A stretch of DNA of 64,000 nt, taken from Ceratodon purpureus. Taxonomy: Eukaryota > Streptophyta > Bryopsida > Pseudoditrichales > Ditrichaceae. Within the stretch, counting starts at the first letter, position 1, and each line of letters begins with the position of its first letter. The DNA is taken from positions 62,411,599 to 62,475,598 of the forward strand of contig CM026426.1 in NCBI GenBank assembly GCA_014871385.1, in the 5' to 3' direction. Positions 43,130-55,774 of this stretch are shown piece by piece. The translations under genes and the position numbers were made by a program. The notes beneath the pieces were generated by a model, which saw only the letters and a list, made by a program, of their open reading frames with translations, did not search any database and was not told where the DNA came from.

Positions 43130-46100
43130 GCGTGGGGGCAGCGCCTTCAAGTTGGAGAGAGTTGTGCTTTGCAGCGATCGGCACCATGGAGGTAGGTCCG
43201 CACGTTTCATTTGATGATGTGGTTCGCTGCTTTGCCAATGATTTGAATTTCCCTCCTTTGGTATGGATTTTTCTACTACCGAATTTTTTGACCTTTGCGT
43301 CACTCGTAGGAGCAACGTCGAGGCGTCGTTGGACACGGCATTTGCAAACTGGAGCATTCCAAAGTTCGGTACATTTTCATGATCATTGTGGTTTGTGTTT
43401 TTGCCATTCGTCGTGCGGTTTAGTGTTGTGTGAAGTATGAAAATTTGTACACATCGCAGGTTTGAGTTTAGTGAAGAAGGTATGGCTAGCTACCCTCGCA
43501 TGATTTGGATTCATTCATTAGTATTGTTTAAGGAGTATATTTCTTTGTTTTTCCGAGGTTATGATGGCTCATCTAACCTAAATGTTTGGCAGAGACAACG
43601 TGGAGGAGGATTGGTTCTACAGTCATGTCTACTTTCAAAGCGGGTGTGGAAATCCGATAGGTCTTCTGAATAGGTTTAGGTTTGTTTCTTTTTTCTGTTG
43701 TAGTTGATCAAGGTGTGGGACATCAACAACAATATACAAGGACATCAATATGGCGGAAGAGCCTGTGACACTACGGGCTGTGATTTACGGATCCCTTCCA
43801 ACGTCATCTACCCAAGTCAAAGGCGTTATAGGACCTACAGAGGGAGTTTGCTACAATGTGCAAGGGGACACTAAAGGAGTGTGGGAAGAGACATTTTTTT
43901 GTGTGTATCCATTGCAATAAGGACACATTCAGCAACAAGATGATGCTAAACCGCCATAGGTATGTTGACGGCTGTAAAGGCGCTACATCTTTCTTATCCA
44001 AACTTCAAGCCGGGTGAAGGAAAAAAGGACTGAGGTGATGTGTAAGACAAAGTGGGCTGGTACGGCAAAGAAGAAGACCTTAATCCATCAAGTAGACAGA
44101 GGAAGAGAAGATAGAGCGGATGGTGATTCACAGGATGAAGCACAATTGATGACAGGCGTAACTAAAGCCGATAGAGTCTCGGGGGCGGTCACTCAAGCAT
44201 AGGGAAATAGCAAGGAGAAGGCCACGATTGTGCCAGCCACGCACCTCATCGTTGGCAAGGCCCCCCAACCAAGTAAGTTGGATTAGGGGAATCAAATGTG
44301 AAGAAGAATCTAAGGACGTTGTTGAAGGAAGTGTTCACCCCCTTCCGTAGTTGAAGGAAGCGTGCTTCTATTGTCCCTTTGAACCTAGCTGTAGAGGAGG
44401 AGGACGATTTGGACCTGGACGTTTTGGAGTGTCAGGCGAAGGTTGGAACAACACGGTACAAAGGGGAGAGGCAAGATTGCTCTAAGGATGGAAAGAGGGG
44501 AAGGGGGGGGGGGGGGGGGGGGGGGGGGGCAACGAAGACTAACATGTCTCTTTAGATCGGAGTTGTCGAGCGACTTCCGAATCTTGAATTTCCCTGGAGG
44601 GGAGGGCCTGGGGAAGACAACAAATCCATGGCTTTGGCACGCCCCGCCAATCGCAATGGCCCGTTGACAATTACTTATGACACTCATGACGAAGACGAGT
44701 AGCCGCCACATTCAGACCACAACACCTGCGTGGGCCTACCATCAGAGAATGCTTGAAACAAAAGACGGAGACTTGTAAGGGCGCTTCAAGTTTGTAGGCT
44801 TCAAATGAAAAAATTGGCGGCGAAAGTAGGATAAAGCTGTCAACATTATCTCAACATAGGTAAGCATCAAGCAAAAGGAAATTGATACGTTGCGAGAGAG
44901 ATTTAGTATTAGGTAAGGGATGGTAGGGAGGTGGGGAATGCTTAGTTCGGATTTAGGAATGTCTATGGTGTTCTTCCATAGTTTTGTATAGAGAGTGAAG
45001 AAAGTGATTTATATGATCCAATCTCTGACGCCATCGTATGTCTAGGTAAGAAAACCTGGACGGGGAACCCATGTAACGACAATCGTGAATTCCTGCAGTG
45101 TCAAAATGATCATGAAGCGGGAGAAGAGCCTGCAGTGCCGGATACCCTGTTCCAGCCGGCGCAAGTTGTATCACTTGTACACGTAGAAGAGACCAATCGT
45201 GGAGTACGCGTGTGGGAAGAGGACTTGGACCTCCTCCATGATGTGCACCAATATTGGGTAGAGAGGAAGGGATGTCTCGGGCCATTCACCTTCCATCATG
45301 GTGTCCTCGATAGGTTTATCATGCTTTCTAACCTTCTGTACAAGCTCGAGAGAACCCATCTCACGAAGTATTGTAGAGAGGCAGACTCTGTCCAACGCCA
45401 CCCACCTCCACAGGTTGCCTAGAGAAACCGCACACACCTAGTTTATACTATCTGCAGGAGATCGATCGGGGCGTGACATTGCCGTAGACTTGGAATTGCG
45501 GGAGCCGTGACGAGTTCGTCCAAATTTGGAACAATTCGCTAGCAAGGCTGGAGTTCAAAGACAACTTGATGCAATGTGCATGTTGGTGGATTTATAAAAG
45601 GTGAGTGTCACGAATCCCATCCTATGTCATGAAGTCCATCCAATGTCTCAACGATTTTAGGATGTTTAATTTTCCAAGATATCAGCGTAATCTAAATATG
45701 GTGTTCTTCGTGCTGCATCAAGGTGATAAGAAATCCATTCTTCTGCCAACACAGATAAATGCACTAAGCAAGGTTATCGATGGCTCGTCCAGTATATGAA
45801 AGACGAAGTCGTCTATGAAGATCTTGAAGCGTTGAGGTGTTATGTTCACTTGACCTTGGATTTTAGTGCCTACGAGGTGGGATTGGATACCTACAAGGCT
45901 AATTTACGGGAAGCAGAGATATAGAGGGAGGCCATAGCCACAGTGGCCTTCAAGGAGATGTACAAGAGACTTCACAAGGAAGTTCTCTCGAACTGGTTCC
46001 CAATTTGGCAAATTATGTCCTCGTCCGAGGAGCTTCTGTCCAAACTGCCTCCCTAGCCTTGGCGCCACGTCGGTGAGATTCTCTCCATGTTTACTAATTC

Positions 46101-46523
46101 TACATGAATGTGTTACTGCCTAAGATTGTGGGCACAACACAATGTGGCAGTTTGTCATGCAATGGAGTTTAGCAACATCTAGACGATGACAAGTCACAAA
46201 GAGGAGGAGGGCAGGCCAGAACATGGGTTTGGGTACTTCGGACTAGAGAGGAGCACGAAGTAGGTGGGGTGCCTACGATACTTACTCCAAATTGGACTCC
46301 TAGGATAGCAGCTTTGCGATTGAGGATACAAGAAACCGTATGTGAGATAGGAGAAACTCTGAAGAGGGAGGACGAAGCTTATTGGGCGGCCTGTCCTCGT
46401 AAATTTAGCGAGCAAACCAGGGTTCAGATTGAAAGAGCATTTCAGCATGTAGGAGCAAAGCCAAAATCCACGGTAGCGGAATCTAGACAAGGAGTGCCAT
46501 CGGATCTAGAAATGGAAGACCTT
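43130..46523 (+). pseudogene. Decayed multi-exon gene, 5' part (interrupted by the Ty3-type element)
   Basis: Protein-like stretches occur in varying frames: about 43187-43260, 43830-44015 (a C2H2-like finger, CIHCNKDTFSNKMMLNRHR, about 43898), 44015-44200, 44600-44820, 45120-45600 (ends at a GTGAGT donor), 45770-46060 and 46269-46523. Several carry in-frame TAG or TGA codons. A 27-bp poly-G tract (44503-44529) lies within it. The last frame (46269 on) reaches the retrotransposon and continues in the same frame beyond the 3' LTR. Overall it looks like a zinc-finger protein gene or transposon-related gene; the function is not recognised. Confidence 0.4.
44503..44529. repeat. 27-bp poly-G tract
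   Basis: Uninterrupted G run inside the decayed gene region. Confidence 0.95.
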
Positions 46524-47176
46524 TGTTACTGGCCTCGCCATGGTAACCAAAGAAATCACAAGCGGTGGAGAACTTGTAATCAGGACAGGAACTGGAAGTA
46601 GTCATAGAAGAGCAGTGATAGTTGTACCAAGAAAGTAGGACAGTAAAGACAGTATAAACAAGGGAACCAAGATGAACTTACACTCCTCATTTTGCCTTCA
46701 AGTCGAGTCTTAGTCTAGTTCATCACCGTTTTGTAACTGACTTGGTGCGCTTGGCCGCCAAGGTCACCTTTTGATCAATACAGACTGTTGCTCACCTTCT
46801 TCTTGCACATTTCCTCTCAGACTACTCTTTGCGTATTCTCTGATCTATGCTTGCTATGCTATCTTGTGTGTGTAAACGTTCTATGACTTTGTGACTGCTC
46901 ATCACCTTCCTTGCACAAACCGATTCCCTGGGCTAGCCTTGGGTACCTTTGGTCTTAGGACAGTGTCTCGGTAGCAGGGTCTCCTTAGTCTCGAGGGTGA
47001 GCGTACCCTGGGACACCAAGGTATCCTCGGTAGTCTCGAGAGCCCCAACTATCTGGGTCCTAGGACTATGGCACCTCTGCCGATGACCACGTATGCTCTA
47101 CATAATACCGTGGCCCTCTCTGTCTAATCCTCTTTCTCTCCCCTCAGTATCTCCATCTCTAAACACCCAACTAACA
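46524..47176 (+). repeat. 5' LTR
   Basis: 653 bp. I count about five differences from the 3' LTR, all transitions. The sequence after it (TTTTGGCGAATATGCTGGGGA, from 47177) resembles the TGGCG...GGGGA primer-binding site of many plant Ty3-type elements, degenerate in the middle. Confidence 0.95.
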
Positions 47177-47334
47177 TTTTGGCGAATATGCTGGGGATGG
47201 AATACTGAGGTTATAGCAAAAGCTCTCTCTGAAAACAACTATGCACCGTGCCTCTCTGAAAACTCTCCCTGGATAGAATCAATGAAGTAGAAGAAGCTGC
47301 CAACCAAGAAGACCCAGAAAGCACCAAAGATTTC

Positions 47335-48322
47335 TTGGTATGGATGAGGCAGCAAATGACGGATCTGGTAGCCAAGAACAAGGGTACAAATGCGAAACTA
47401 GGAATGCTCAGTGCTCAATATGAGGTACTCCAAGATAGCAGAACTCATGAAGCTATCAGCACCACACCTGAAGCTTCGGAAGTTCTTCCCGAGGCACTCA
47501 AGCCAACCACGATTCCCAGAGAAAATCACATAGCTACCACGCTGCCTAATCAAAGTGAGACACACAAACTTACCAAGTTTCCGAAGATACCATAGCCAGT
47601 GTTCGATGAATCTAAGGACCCAGATTGGCACATCGGGCAATTCAAAGTTATTGCCCGAACCAATGGCGTCACCAATACCGAAGATCTACAAAATATTTTC
47701 GGTACCACGCTCCAAGCAAACGACATTAAGTGGTATATATATTTTGAAACCGAACATTCTCATGCAAGCTACGAAGACATGGAACGAAGTTTTTTGCACA
47801 AGTTTAGAAAACTTAAGACCAACTCCGAAGTACTTCTTGCCCTAGGAAGCATTACCCAAGAAAAGACCGAGCCAGTAGATATATTTTATGATCGTTTCGA
47901 ACAGCTTGCAGATAAATTAAGCCAACGCCCTGAAGAAGACTACCTTGTGAATGGTTCAAAAATGGTCTATTACCATGGATACACCAAGTCATTGTGATTC
48001 TTGGGGTCAAAACCTTGCAAGACATATTGACCGCAGCAAATGATATTAGCAGAGAACTTGGGGCTCTCAACAAGGTACAAGCTCCTTTGTTACCTCTACT
48101 CAATGCACGCCCAGAAAATAGGCCAACCTTGGCACCATGTTCTAACTGTGGCAAAATTCATGGGGGTCGATGTTCGTACGCATGAAACAGCCCTCGGCCC
48201 GACGACATTAGACGCCCTCGCCCTACCACGGCAGCCATGTACCCAGAAGAATCAATGTGGATGCCTTTGAGCCAAGGAGGAACGATGCTTGCTGGGAGTG
48301 TGGGTCTGTGACCCACAGTTGT
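47335..48322 (+). pseudogene. Retrotransposon gag
   Basis: A helical capsid-like region (FDESKDPDWHIGQFK onward, from 47599) is preceded in frame by a linker ending at TAG 47593. An indel near 47985 shifts the frame to the stretch from 47994. Two zinc-knuckle-like motifs follow: CSNCGKIHGGRC (about 48140, short spacing) and CWECGSVTHSCRDC (about 48286, standard CCHC), the second in another frame. Confidence 0.7.
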
Positions 48323-48643
48323 AGAGACTGCCCCCAATTACATCAACGATGGGCCCACTACCGTTCCACCTCGAGTAATCAAGGTTCCGAAGAATACGCA
48401 AAAACTCAAGGTTCCCCCAGACGAGGAGGAGTTGCACTCATGTAAGTACATGGGACCCAAAAAAATGTATCCACGATCAGCACTGCGGTAGTAACCACTA
48501 GGTCCAAAGCAACCGCATACGAGCATGTAGTAGAGCCTAAGAAGCCATTCTCTGAAAACCATTGGAACCGTCTACACTGAATACGACAAGAGTCACAAGA
48601 AGGGCTGGAAAACACCACCAAGGACTCACCAATACAACAGATT

Positions 48644-49237
48644 TTGGAGGATACCAATGTAACTATCACGTTATCCAAGCTAATCCAATTAAGCCTAGAA
48701 CTACAAAATTATTTGCAGCAAGCTACTTTACCTAAAGGAACGGCGGATCGTGAAGTTATCGAAGTTAACGCAACCACGTTGGACCCTAATGCTGCTGTCA
48801 TTCAGTTACAACTTAGAAACCATGAATTGACCAACGTATTGGTAGATGGGGAGTCTGGCTCATGAGCAACCACCTTAGAGAACACTTAGGCCTACTCCTC
48901 CCTAGCTTGCCCAGTTTATACTCTGTATGGCAAATGATGCCCCGGTCACAACCTTGGGGATACTGTCTACCGTTGCCATTACTACCCCGGTGTGTCTACA
49001 CCAACTACTTTTGTAATAATTGATATGCTAGACAGCAGTAATTTCCCAGTAATCCTTGGTAGACCTTGGTTACGGGATATGAATGCTATCCATGACTGGT
49101 CCCGAAACCAGATTCGTATTCAGCGACAAGGCAAAACCATTATTATCCCAATCGATAGTTGCATAACCAAAGCTAAAGCTGATCAGATACGTCACAAAGC
49201 GGGAACCAAGTGGGTAAAGGGATTGTCACCAAAATAA
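48644..49237 (+). pseudogene. Retrotransposon protease region
   Basis: TNVLVDGESGS (about 48828-48862) corresponds to the aspartic protease active site region (usually VDGGSG); a TGA and a frame change follow. The later stretch FPVILGRPWLRDMNAIHDW (about 49040-49100) is the conserved segment after the flap. Confidence 0.6.
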
Positions 49238-49377
49238 GAAGCCCTGGTATTCGAGGCCAACCCTGACTTAATACCATTAGTAGAAATCCATCTAGGTAGC
49301 ATGGTGGCTGACCAAAAAAAATGGACATACCTCCACATTTTTCCTAGGAAATCAAGGAATCAGTCACGATAAAAGCT

Positions 49378-50990
49378 ATGCCTGCCAAACAAGCCCTGCA
49401 AACAGAAGTCATTACTTGCTGGACTCATGGGGCCAAAGACAAAGTCAAACTCGTGAACCTTGGAACCCTTGAGAACCCCAGATATATTAAAATTAATGCA
49501 GATGCACCAACCCACGTCAAACAAGCAGCAATTAAACTGTTCCGTGAATACCAAGACATTTTTGCATGGGGACATGAGGACCTGAAGGGAATACCAAGGA
49601 CTTTAGCAGATAATACCATAGATCTTGTACCAAATGCTACACCAGTTCAACAACGACGGTACCGTATGAATCCTAACTACGCAGTACGAGTCAAAGCTGA
49701 ACTAGACAAACTGCTTAAAGCTAACTTCATATCACCCGTAGACTCGGCTCCCTAGTTATCTTCCATGGTCATCATCCCCAAGAAAAATGGAACACTTCGG
49801 ATCTGTGTCAATTTCCGGAAGTTAAATGCTGCAACCTAGAAAGACCATTATCCCCTCCCTTACATGGATGAAATAATCGATGAAGTCGCCAACCATGAAA
49901 TGTACTCCTTCTTGGATTGTTTTTCAGGGTATTATCAAGTAGCCATGGTAGAACAAGATAAAAACAAAACCGCCTTCTCAACCGAATGGGGACCCTATCA
50001 GTTTGAAAGGATGCCCTTTGGAGCTAAAAATGCCCCCATGACCTTCCAGCGCGTCATGGAATTGATTTTCAAACCGTATTTAAAAAGATTCTTTAGAATT
50101 TATCTCAACGATGGCACCGTCTATGGACAAATGAAGGACCATATCACTCACCTTCGACAGATTTTCCACGCATGCCGAACTTATGGGGTAAGCTTAAATG
50201 CCGAAAAATGTATGTTTCTTTTTTTTGCCGGAGTTATCTTGGGATATATTGTATGCAAATATGGAAAACTCCCTGACCTCAAGAAAATCAAGGAAATCAT
50301 GGAAATCACACCTCCTACGGACCAGAAAGGTGTCCAGAGACTCCTAGGATTGTCACAATTTAATCGTATATATATTGAAAAACTGACCCATATAACTGCT
50401 CCCATCACAGCACTTAACCATGCCAAGTATAAATATCCACAGGATTGGACCCCTGCAGCCCAAACCGCCTTGGAAAAAATCAAGGTTGCATACTGTAATG
50501 CTCCAATTTTGATTGCCCCTGGCTGGACAAAGCCTTTCCATGTACACACAGATGCATCTAACATTGCTTTGGGGGTTATGCTAGCCCAAAATTTAAATGG
50601 CAAGTACGATCAGCCTGTTGCCTATGCTAGTCACCTATTAAATCAGGCAGAACAAAATTACTCCACAACTGAGCGAGAAGTCTTAGCCAAGACATATGCA
50701 GTTAAAAATTTCAACATTATTTACTAGGAAAAAAATTTTGTTTCATGGTAGATCATCATAGCTTATCATACTTGGTGAATCAGCCTCTAGTCAGAGGCCG
50801 CGTTGCCCAGTGGATCATGATACTCTTGGAATATGACTTTGAAGTAGTATATGTACCAGGCAAATGGCACATAGTTGCAGATTATTTGTCCCGGGATTCC
50901 AAGGCTACCGAAGAAGGCATTGATGATTCTTTTAATGAACCTTATATCCAGGCAGCCAGCATCGAGGTAGACATTTCCACAGATTGGCAT
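49378..50990 (+). pseudogene. Retrotransposon reverse transcriptase / RNase H
   Basis: The RT frame contains TAG 49753 and TAG 49837, then runs openly from 49864 to 50727. Motif A is LDCFSGYYQV; the position of the catalytic YxDD box reads YLND, so one catalytic Asp is Asn. RNase H starts at HVHTDAS and has TTEREVLA. A one-base indel in an A-rich run near 50708 moves the frame; the rest (VDHHSLSYLVN) is in the next frame. Enzyme activity is not expected. Confidence 0.8.
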
Positions 50991-51008
50991 GGTGACTTCA
51001 TCAAGTAA

Positions 51009-52222
51009 TTGACCACCGGCATCATTCCAACAGGCCTCTCAGGCACTAGACGAGTTAGCTTTGTGCGAACCACGTTACCATATACCGTAGTTCAAGGACA
51101 ATTGTACCGCCGAGGACTAGACCAGGAAACCAGATTATGTGTGCCTATAGGACACGAACAGAATTTCATCGCTATTCTCTACGACGGCCCGGCAAGAGGC
51201 CGCCAAGGACCCGAGACCACAATCAAAAAGATTCTAGCTACTCGCTATTGGTGGCCTACACTACACAAGGACGTTCATGAGTATGTCAAGAATTGCCATG
51301 CTTGCCAGGTTTCCACAACCAACTTCCAATATCAAGGCCGCGTACCATTGAAATCTATTCCACCTCTAGGACCTTTCCAACGTTGGGGGCTAGACTTTGT
51401 TGGGCCCATTCAACCGGCCACTAGACAAGGTCACAAATATATCCTTGTGGCTACAGATTATAGCACGAAGTGGATTGAGGCTAAACCTTTGCAAACCAAT
51501 ACTGCCATGGTGACCGCGTCCTTCATTTATGAAAACATTATTACCCGTTTTGCTTGCCCCTTAGAGATCGTATCTGACTAGGGCACACATTTTGTGAATG
51601 CGGTTATAGAAGACCTCTTGGACAACCATATCATCAAACATAGAACAAGTACTGTCTATTACCCCCAAGGAAATGGCCAAGCCGAGTCCACCAATAAGAC
51701 CTTGATCAACATGCTACGAAGATTCATCGAAGCAAACCAGTCGGACTGGGGCAACTGTCTCCCAGCCGCTTTATGGGCATACAGGGTAGCAACCAAAACG
51801 GCCACCAGGTGAGTCCATTTGAGATGGTCTATAGCACCCAGCCACTTTTACCTACTGAATATATTGCACCCACGTTTCAAACTTTGCATCCCAAGGATTA
51901 TACACCTCACCGAGTCCTTGCTGCTTGCATACAAGATCTACATTACCTGGAAGAAGTATGCGCCTTTGCAATGAAAAACATTGCTCACAAACAAGAGTTA
52001 AGTGCACGGTATTTCCGAGCCTCCAAGCCACACAGAGTTTTCCAAAAAGGGGATCAAGTCCTATGGTGCCCTAGGGTTCTCAAGATACGAAAAACGAAAT
52101 TTGAATCTATTTGGTACCGACCATACAGAGTTCAACTCATACTACCCAACAACACAGTACTCCTGGTCCATAAGAAAAATTTTCGACAACCAAGCAACCA
52201 TAGTAAATTCTACAAAACTTAA
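51009..52222 (+). pseudogene. Retrotransposon integrase
   Basis: Has the zinc-binding CHAC pair, then catalytic Asp in GLDFVGP, Asp in the stretch ending at TAG 51579-51581, and Glu in GNGQAESTNKTL. Another break near 51810 shifts to the C-terminal frame, which ends at 52222. No chromodomain follows. Confidence 0.8.
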
Positions 52223-53428
52223 ACATTACCATTCCAAAAATTTGGAAACCGCACCCCCACATAGCCTTGGAGAAATTTATAAAGCATTGGCGGCAAAAGC
52301 CCAAACTAACATGGAAACCATGGATGTACCCTCAGATTCTAACAATCAGAATCATCCAAGCACCATGGAAATCCATGTCAGCCTTGTCCATGTCAGCCTA
52401 CAGGACACCCATGCCCCCTTAAAGCGTCCCATTATTGGGACAGGTCAAGCAGCCCATAGACCCCGCATCATGGGGATCCCGCCGCCACCATCCACACTAG
52501 ACTCTACTCATTTCCAAGGAAACCCAGACATCAGCCTCAGCAATCCATGGAAACCTCTCCCGGTCACATCCCCTCCACCAAGGCCAAATCTCGCCTCCTC
52601 CAACACCCAAGCTTACTGCTTGCACCTTCCTTTGTCTTTTCCGACAGTTAGGGACGCTGATGCTGCTGCTTCGCCTCCCTCTTACTTCCTCGACAGCATT
52701 TCCTCCCAAGCTCCTCTCCTTGCCTTTCTATCTTCCCTGCACATCCTCCCGCATCCACACCAGTCAGTCACCATGGAGAGTAGGAAGGTCCAGCCACCCT
52801 TCCATGTGCTTTGGATGATCATGGAGTGGAAGAGGCAACCAGACCTCATCTGGTTATCAAACACAGTGTTAGCCAAGTACTATACGCTGCTCGGGGGCAA
52901 GATCAACATCTGACATTGCATAGAATTTGTTAACTCTATGCGCACACATAGTCAGGAGGCGACTTACCCGTCCGGCATGGTAGATGGCGTCTTGGTAGAG
53001 TACTCCAGTAGGTACCCCCATAAGTTTTTCGGTTGGGACGGATTGGGCGCCACCGCATGGAGTGAGGAATGCCGCCACCCTCAACCCGATGTCACAGCTC
53101 GAGTAGGGGATCTAGAGCCCAAGAAAGATGGCAGGTATGATGTCTTTGCATTAGGAAATCATATGAAGGATCCATGGTTTTCTAGGATGCGTGGTGTCTT
53201 GAGTCAAGTGTACTTCCAGAACAACTACAATGGCATTTTGCCAACGTAGTTGTCCCTCCTCATCTTGGCAGACTCGGCGGAAAAGATAAACTAGGGGCTC
53301 ATGGTCGAGGAGAATTCACTCACCCTGCTTCCGGGATATCGGAAGCGCCCAGACTATAGCAGCCCCATCGGCCCCTTCTTGACCTCGTACATTTTGCATT
53401 TCCTAGCTTTCCATCAAAGGAACAACCG

Positions 53429-53454
53429 CCCCCCCCCCCCCCCCCCCCCCCCCC
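53429..53454. repeat. 26-bp poly-C tract
   Basis: Uninterrupted C run inside the extra 3' region of the retrotransposon, at a change of reading frame. Confidence 0.95.
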
Positions 53455-54265
53455 ATGGGAAGCTTTATGGACGTCCAAAGGAAGATAGCCGCGGACACAG
53501 CTCGCGATCCTGCCCTGCCAGGACCCAGCAAGCGCCCTAGGAGTGAAGAAACCACCAAGGAAAAGCAAACAGCCACAGCTTGGGGTCCCACGGCTACCAA
53601 GTTCCACACGAAGAGTACGGCCTCAACAACTGTGTGGAAGAGATGCTCGAGTGGATACGCACCGCAGAGATGGAAAAGGAGGAGAACAAGGATCTGAAAG
53701 AACGCTACAAATGCAGGAATACCATGGCAGTCCAGGGAGCCAAGAGCAAGCCCAGCGTGTCCATGACAACAGCCTCACAGAGTACTGGCAGCTGGTGGAG
53801 GAGAAAGATCAGACTTTGACAAACCTACGCCACCAAATTGCTAACCTAGAATTGGAGCTACGGGCGACTCAAGATCAGGTGGATGCCGTTGCCAAGGAAA
53901 AAGCAACCGCAGTAGAACGTACCTTGAGGCTCGAGCAACAAAATCTAGAGTACCTTGCAAGGTGCAAGGCACTAGCAGCTCACAATGAAGCACTGAAGCA
54001 AGGCCAGAATTCACATGGAACCGACGTTCGTGTGAACCTTCAAGACCCAAAGATTGCAGCTGAACAGGCCATCCAGGAGTTCGAGGTCAACAAGGTGGGC
54101 TGGATTCACGCCGCAGCCAAGTTAATTGCCACCAACGCATACACATGGCTGCGAGAACATTCACCAACCGCGACAGACCCTCCCAAGGAATTCTTTGATC
54201 ATTGCATTGACAGTGCCTTTGTTGCCTTGGAGCTGGACGAGTCGGAGAACGATTGGGAGAACATG

Positions 54266-54396
54266 CACTAGTAGAAATATGGTCCATAATGACTCGTTCG
54301 TAATGACTTAAATGGTTCAAAATGACTCAGATTGAGTCATTTTGGACCATTTAAGTCATTACGGACGAGTCATTATGGACCATATTTCTACTAGTG
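54266..54396. mobile_element. CACTA-type MITE, 131 bp
   Basis: Almost entirely a hairpin: CACTAGTAGAAATATGGTCC at the left and its complement at the right, arms about 64 bp. The ends start CACTA and the element is flanked by the 3-bp duplication ATG (54263-54265 and 54397-54399), both diagnostic of CACTA elements. It interrupts the extra retrotransposon ORF; without element and duplication the frame is restored. Confidence 0.95.
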
Positions 54397-55106
54397 ATGG
54401 ACACCATGGATTTCGAGGATATGGACATGGAGGACATATCATTGTCCCCACATCCCGCTACAGAGTTGGTACCGACTAGCCCTCGGCCCATTCCACAAGA
54501 GAATCCGCGACCACCCAGCCCTGCCATCCCTGACTTTGAAGATCAGGCTGAACGTGTGGATATCCCGGAGCGTTTCACCGACCCCAAAGACACTCCTTAA
54601 CCTTCACCACGTCTGCAGCCGCAACCTCAAGCTTCTCCAAGACAAGTTAATTCCATGGTACCCACGCGACCCAAAACCTTTAAAGATCATAAAAATGCCT
54701 TACGAAAAATAGAAGAAGACTTTGATCTTGAGGAACAAACTAGCAATGAAGAGGAAGCAGAGGAAGAATTAGCAACCGCGGATAAGGAAGTCCAAAGTTA
54801 TTTTCTGGCTAACCCTAACCTTGTTGCTCTATATAGTAATCCTAAGGCTAACAATGTGCAATGCCTTGCTTGCAATAAAGTCCTAGGAAATATTGTCTTT
54901 GATGTTTATCAGCATGCAATTACCTCAAGGTCGAAGCACAACCTAATCCATCGAGGTGTTGGTGCAGCCATAGCTGCCATCTATGATCACCAAGCCCCTC
55001 CTCGTCGCCACGCACAGCTACCAAGAGAAGAAACCCGGCCTGATAGACGACCAGCCCACCGACGCACGCATGGCTGACTTGCAAATTCGGGACGGATTGC
55101 ACTCTC

Positions 55107-55121
55107 CAAAGGGGGGCTAAA
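55107..55121 (+). promoter_or_regulatory. Polypurine tract of the retrotransposon
   Basis: CAAAGGGGGGCTAAA directly before the 3' LTR; it is the expected site for plus-strand DNA priming. Confidence 0.7.
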
Positions 55122-55774
55122 TGTTACCGGCCTCGCCATGGTAACCAAAGAAATCACAAGCGGTGGAGAACTTGTAGTCAGGACAGGAACTGGAAGTAGT
55201 CATAGAAGAGCAGTGATAGTTGTACCAAGAAAGTAGGACAGTAAAGACAGTATAAACAAGGGAACCAAGATGAACTTACACTCCTCATTTTGCCTTCAAG
55301 TCGAGTCTTAGTCTAGTTCATCACCGTTTTGTAACTGACTTGGTGCGCTTGGCCGCCAAGGTCACCTTTTGATCAATACAGACTGTTGCTCACCTTCTTC
55401 TTGCACATTTCCTCTCAGACTACTCTTTGCGTATTCTCTGATCTATGCTTGCTATGCTATCTTGTGTGTGTAAACGTTCTATGACTTTGTGACTGCTCAT
55501 CACCTTCCTTGCACAAACCGATTCCCTGGGCTAGCCTTGGGTACCTTTGGTCTTAGGACAGTGTCTCGGTAGCAGGGTCTCCTTAGTCTCGAGGGTGAGC
55601 GTACCCTGGGACACCAAGGTATCCTCGGTAGTCTCGAGAGCCCCAACTATCTGGGTCCTAGGACTATGGCACCTCTGCCGATGACCACGTATGCTCTACA
55701 TAATACCGTGGCCCTCTCTGTCTAATCCTCTTTCTCTCCCCTTAGTATCTCCATCTCCAAACACCCAGCTAACA
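55122..55774 (+). repeat. 3' LTR
   Basis: 653 bp, TG...CA, about 99% identical to the 5' LTR by eye. Confidence 0.95.

Larger units (their letters stand above)
52773..55077 (+). pseudogene. Extra 3' coding region of the retrotransposon, with C2H2-like finger
   Basis: After integrase there is about 2.3 kb of protein-like sequence: MESRKVQPPFHVLW from 52773, TGA 52911, TAG 53247, TAG 53292, a 26-bp poly-C tract (53429-53454), a coiled coil (about 53600-54050), an acidic DTMDFEDMDMED stretch interrupted by the MITE, TAA 54598, a Glu-rich coil, and a zinc-finger-like CLACNKVLG ... H ... H (about 54860-54950), ending TGA 55075-55077. Such sense ORFs downstream of pol are known in some plant LTR elements; the product is not recognised. 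It may be captured host sequence. Confidence 0.55.
46524..55774 (+). mobile_element. Ty3-type LTR retrotransposon, 9.25 kb, degenerate
   Basis: Two 653-bp LTRs (46524-47176 and 55122-55774) begin TG and end CA and are flanked by the 5-bp duplication ACCTT (46519-46523 and 55775-55779). Order inside: primer-site region, gag with zinc knuckle, protease, reverse transcriptase/RNase H, integrase, then an extra 3' coding region and a polypurine tract. RT before integrase gives the Ty3 class; I see no chromodomain after integrase. Gag and pol contain four in-frame TAG codons, several indels and a changed RT active site, so it is not autonomous. It is inserted in a decayed gene. Confidence 0.95.

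Noticed and set aside
46194..46490. 98-codon minus-strand ORF
   Set aside because: Antisense shadow of the plus-strand frame interrupted by the retrotransposon.
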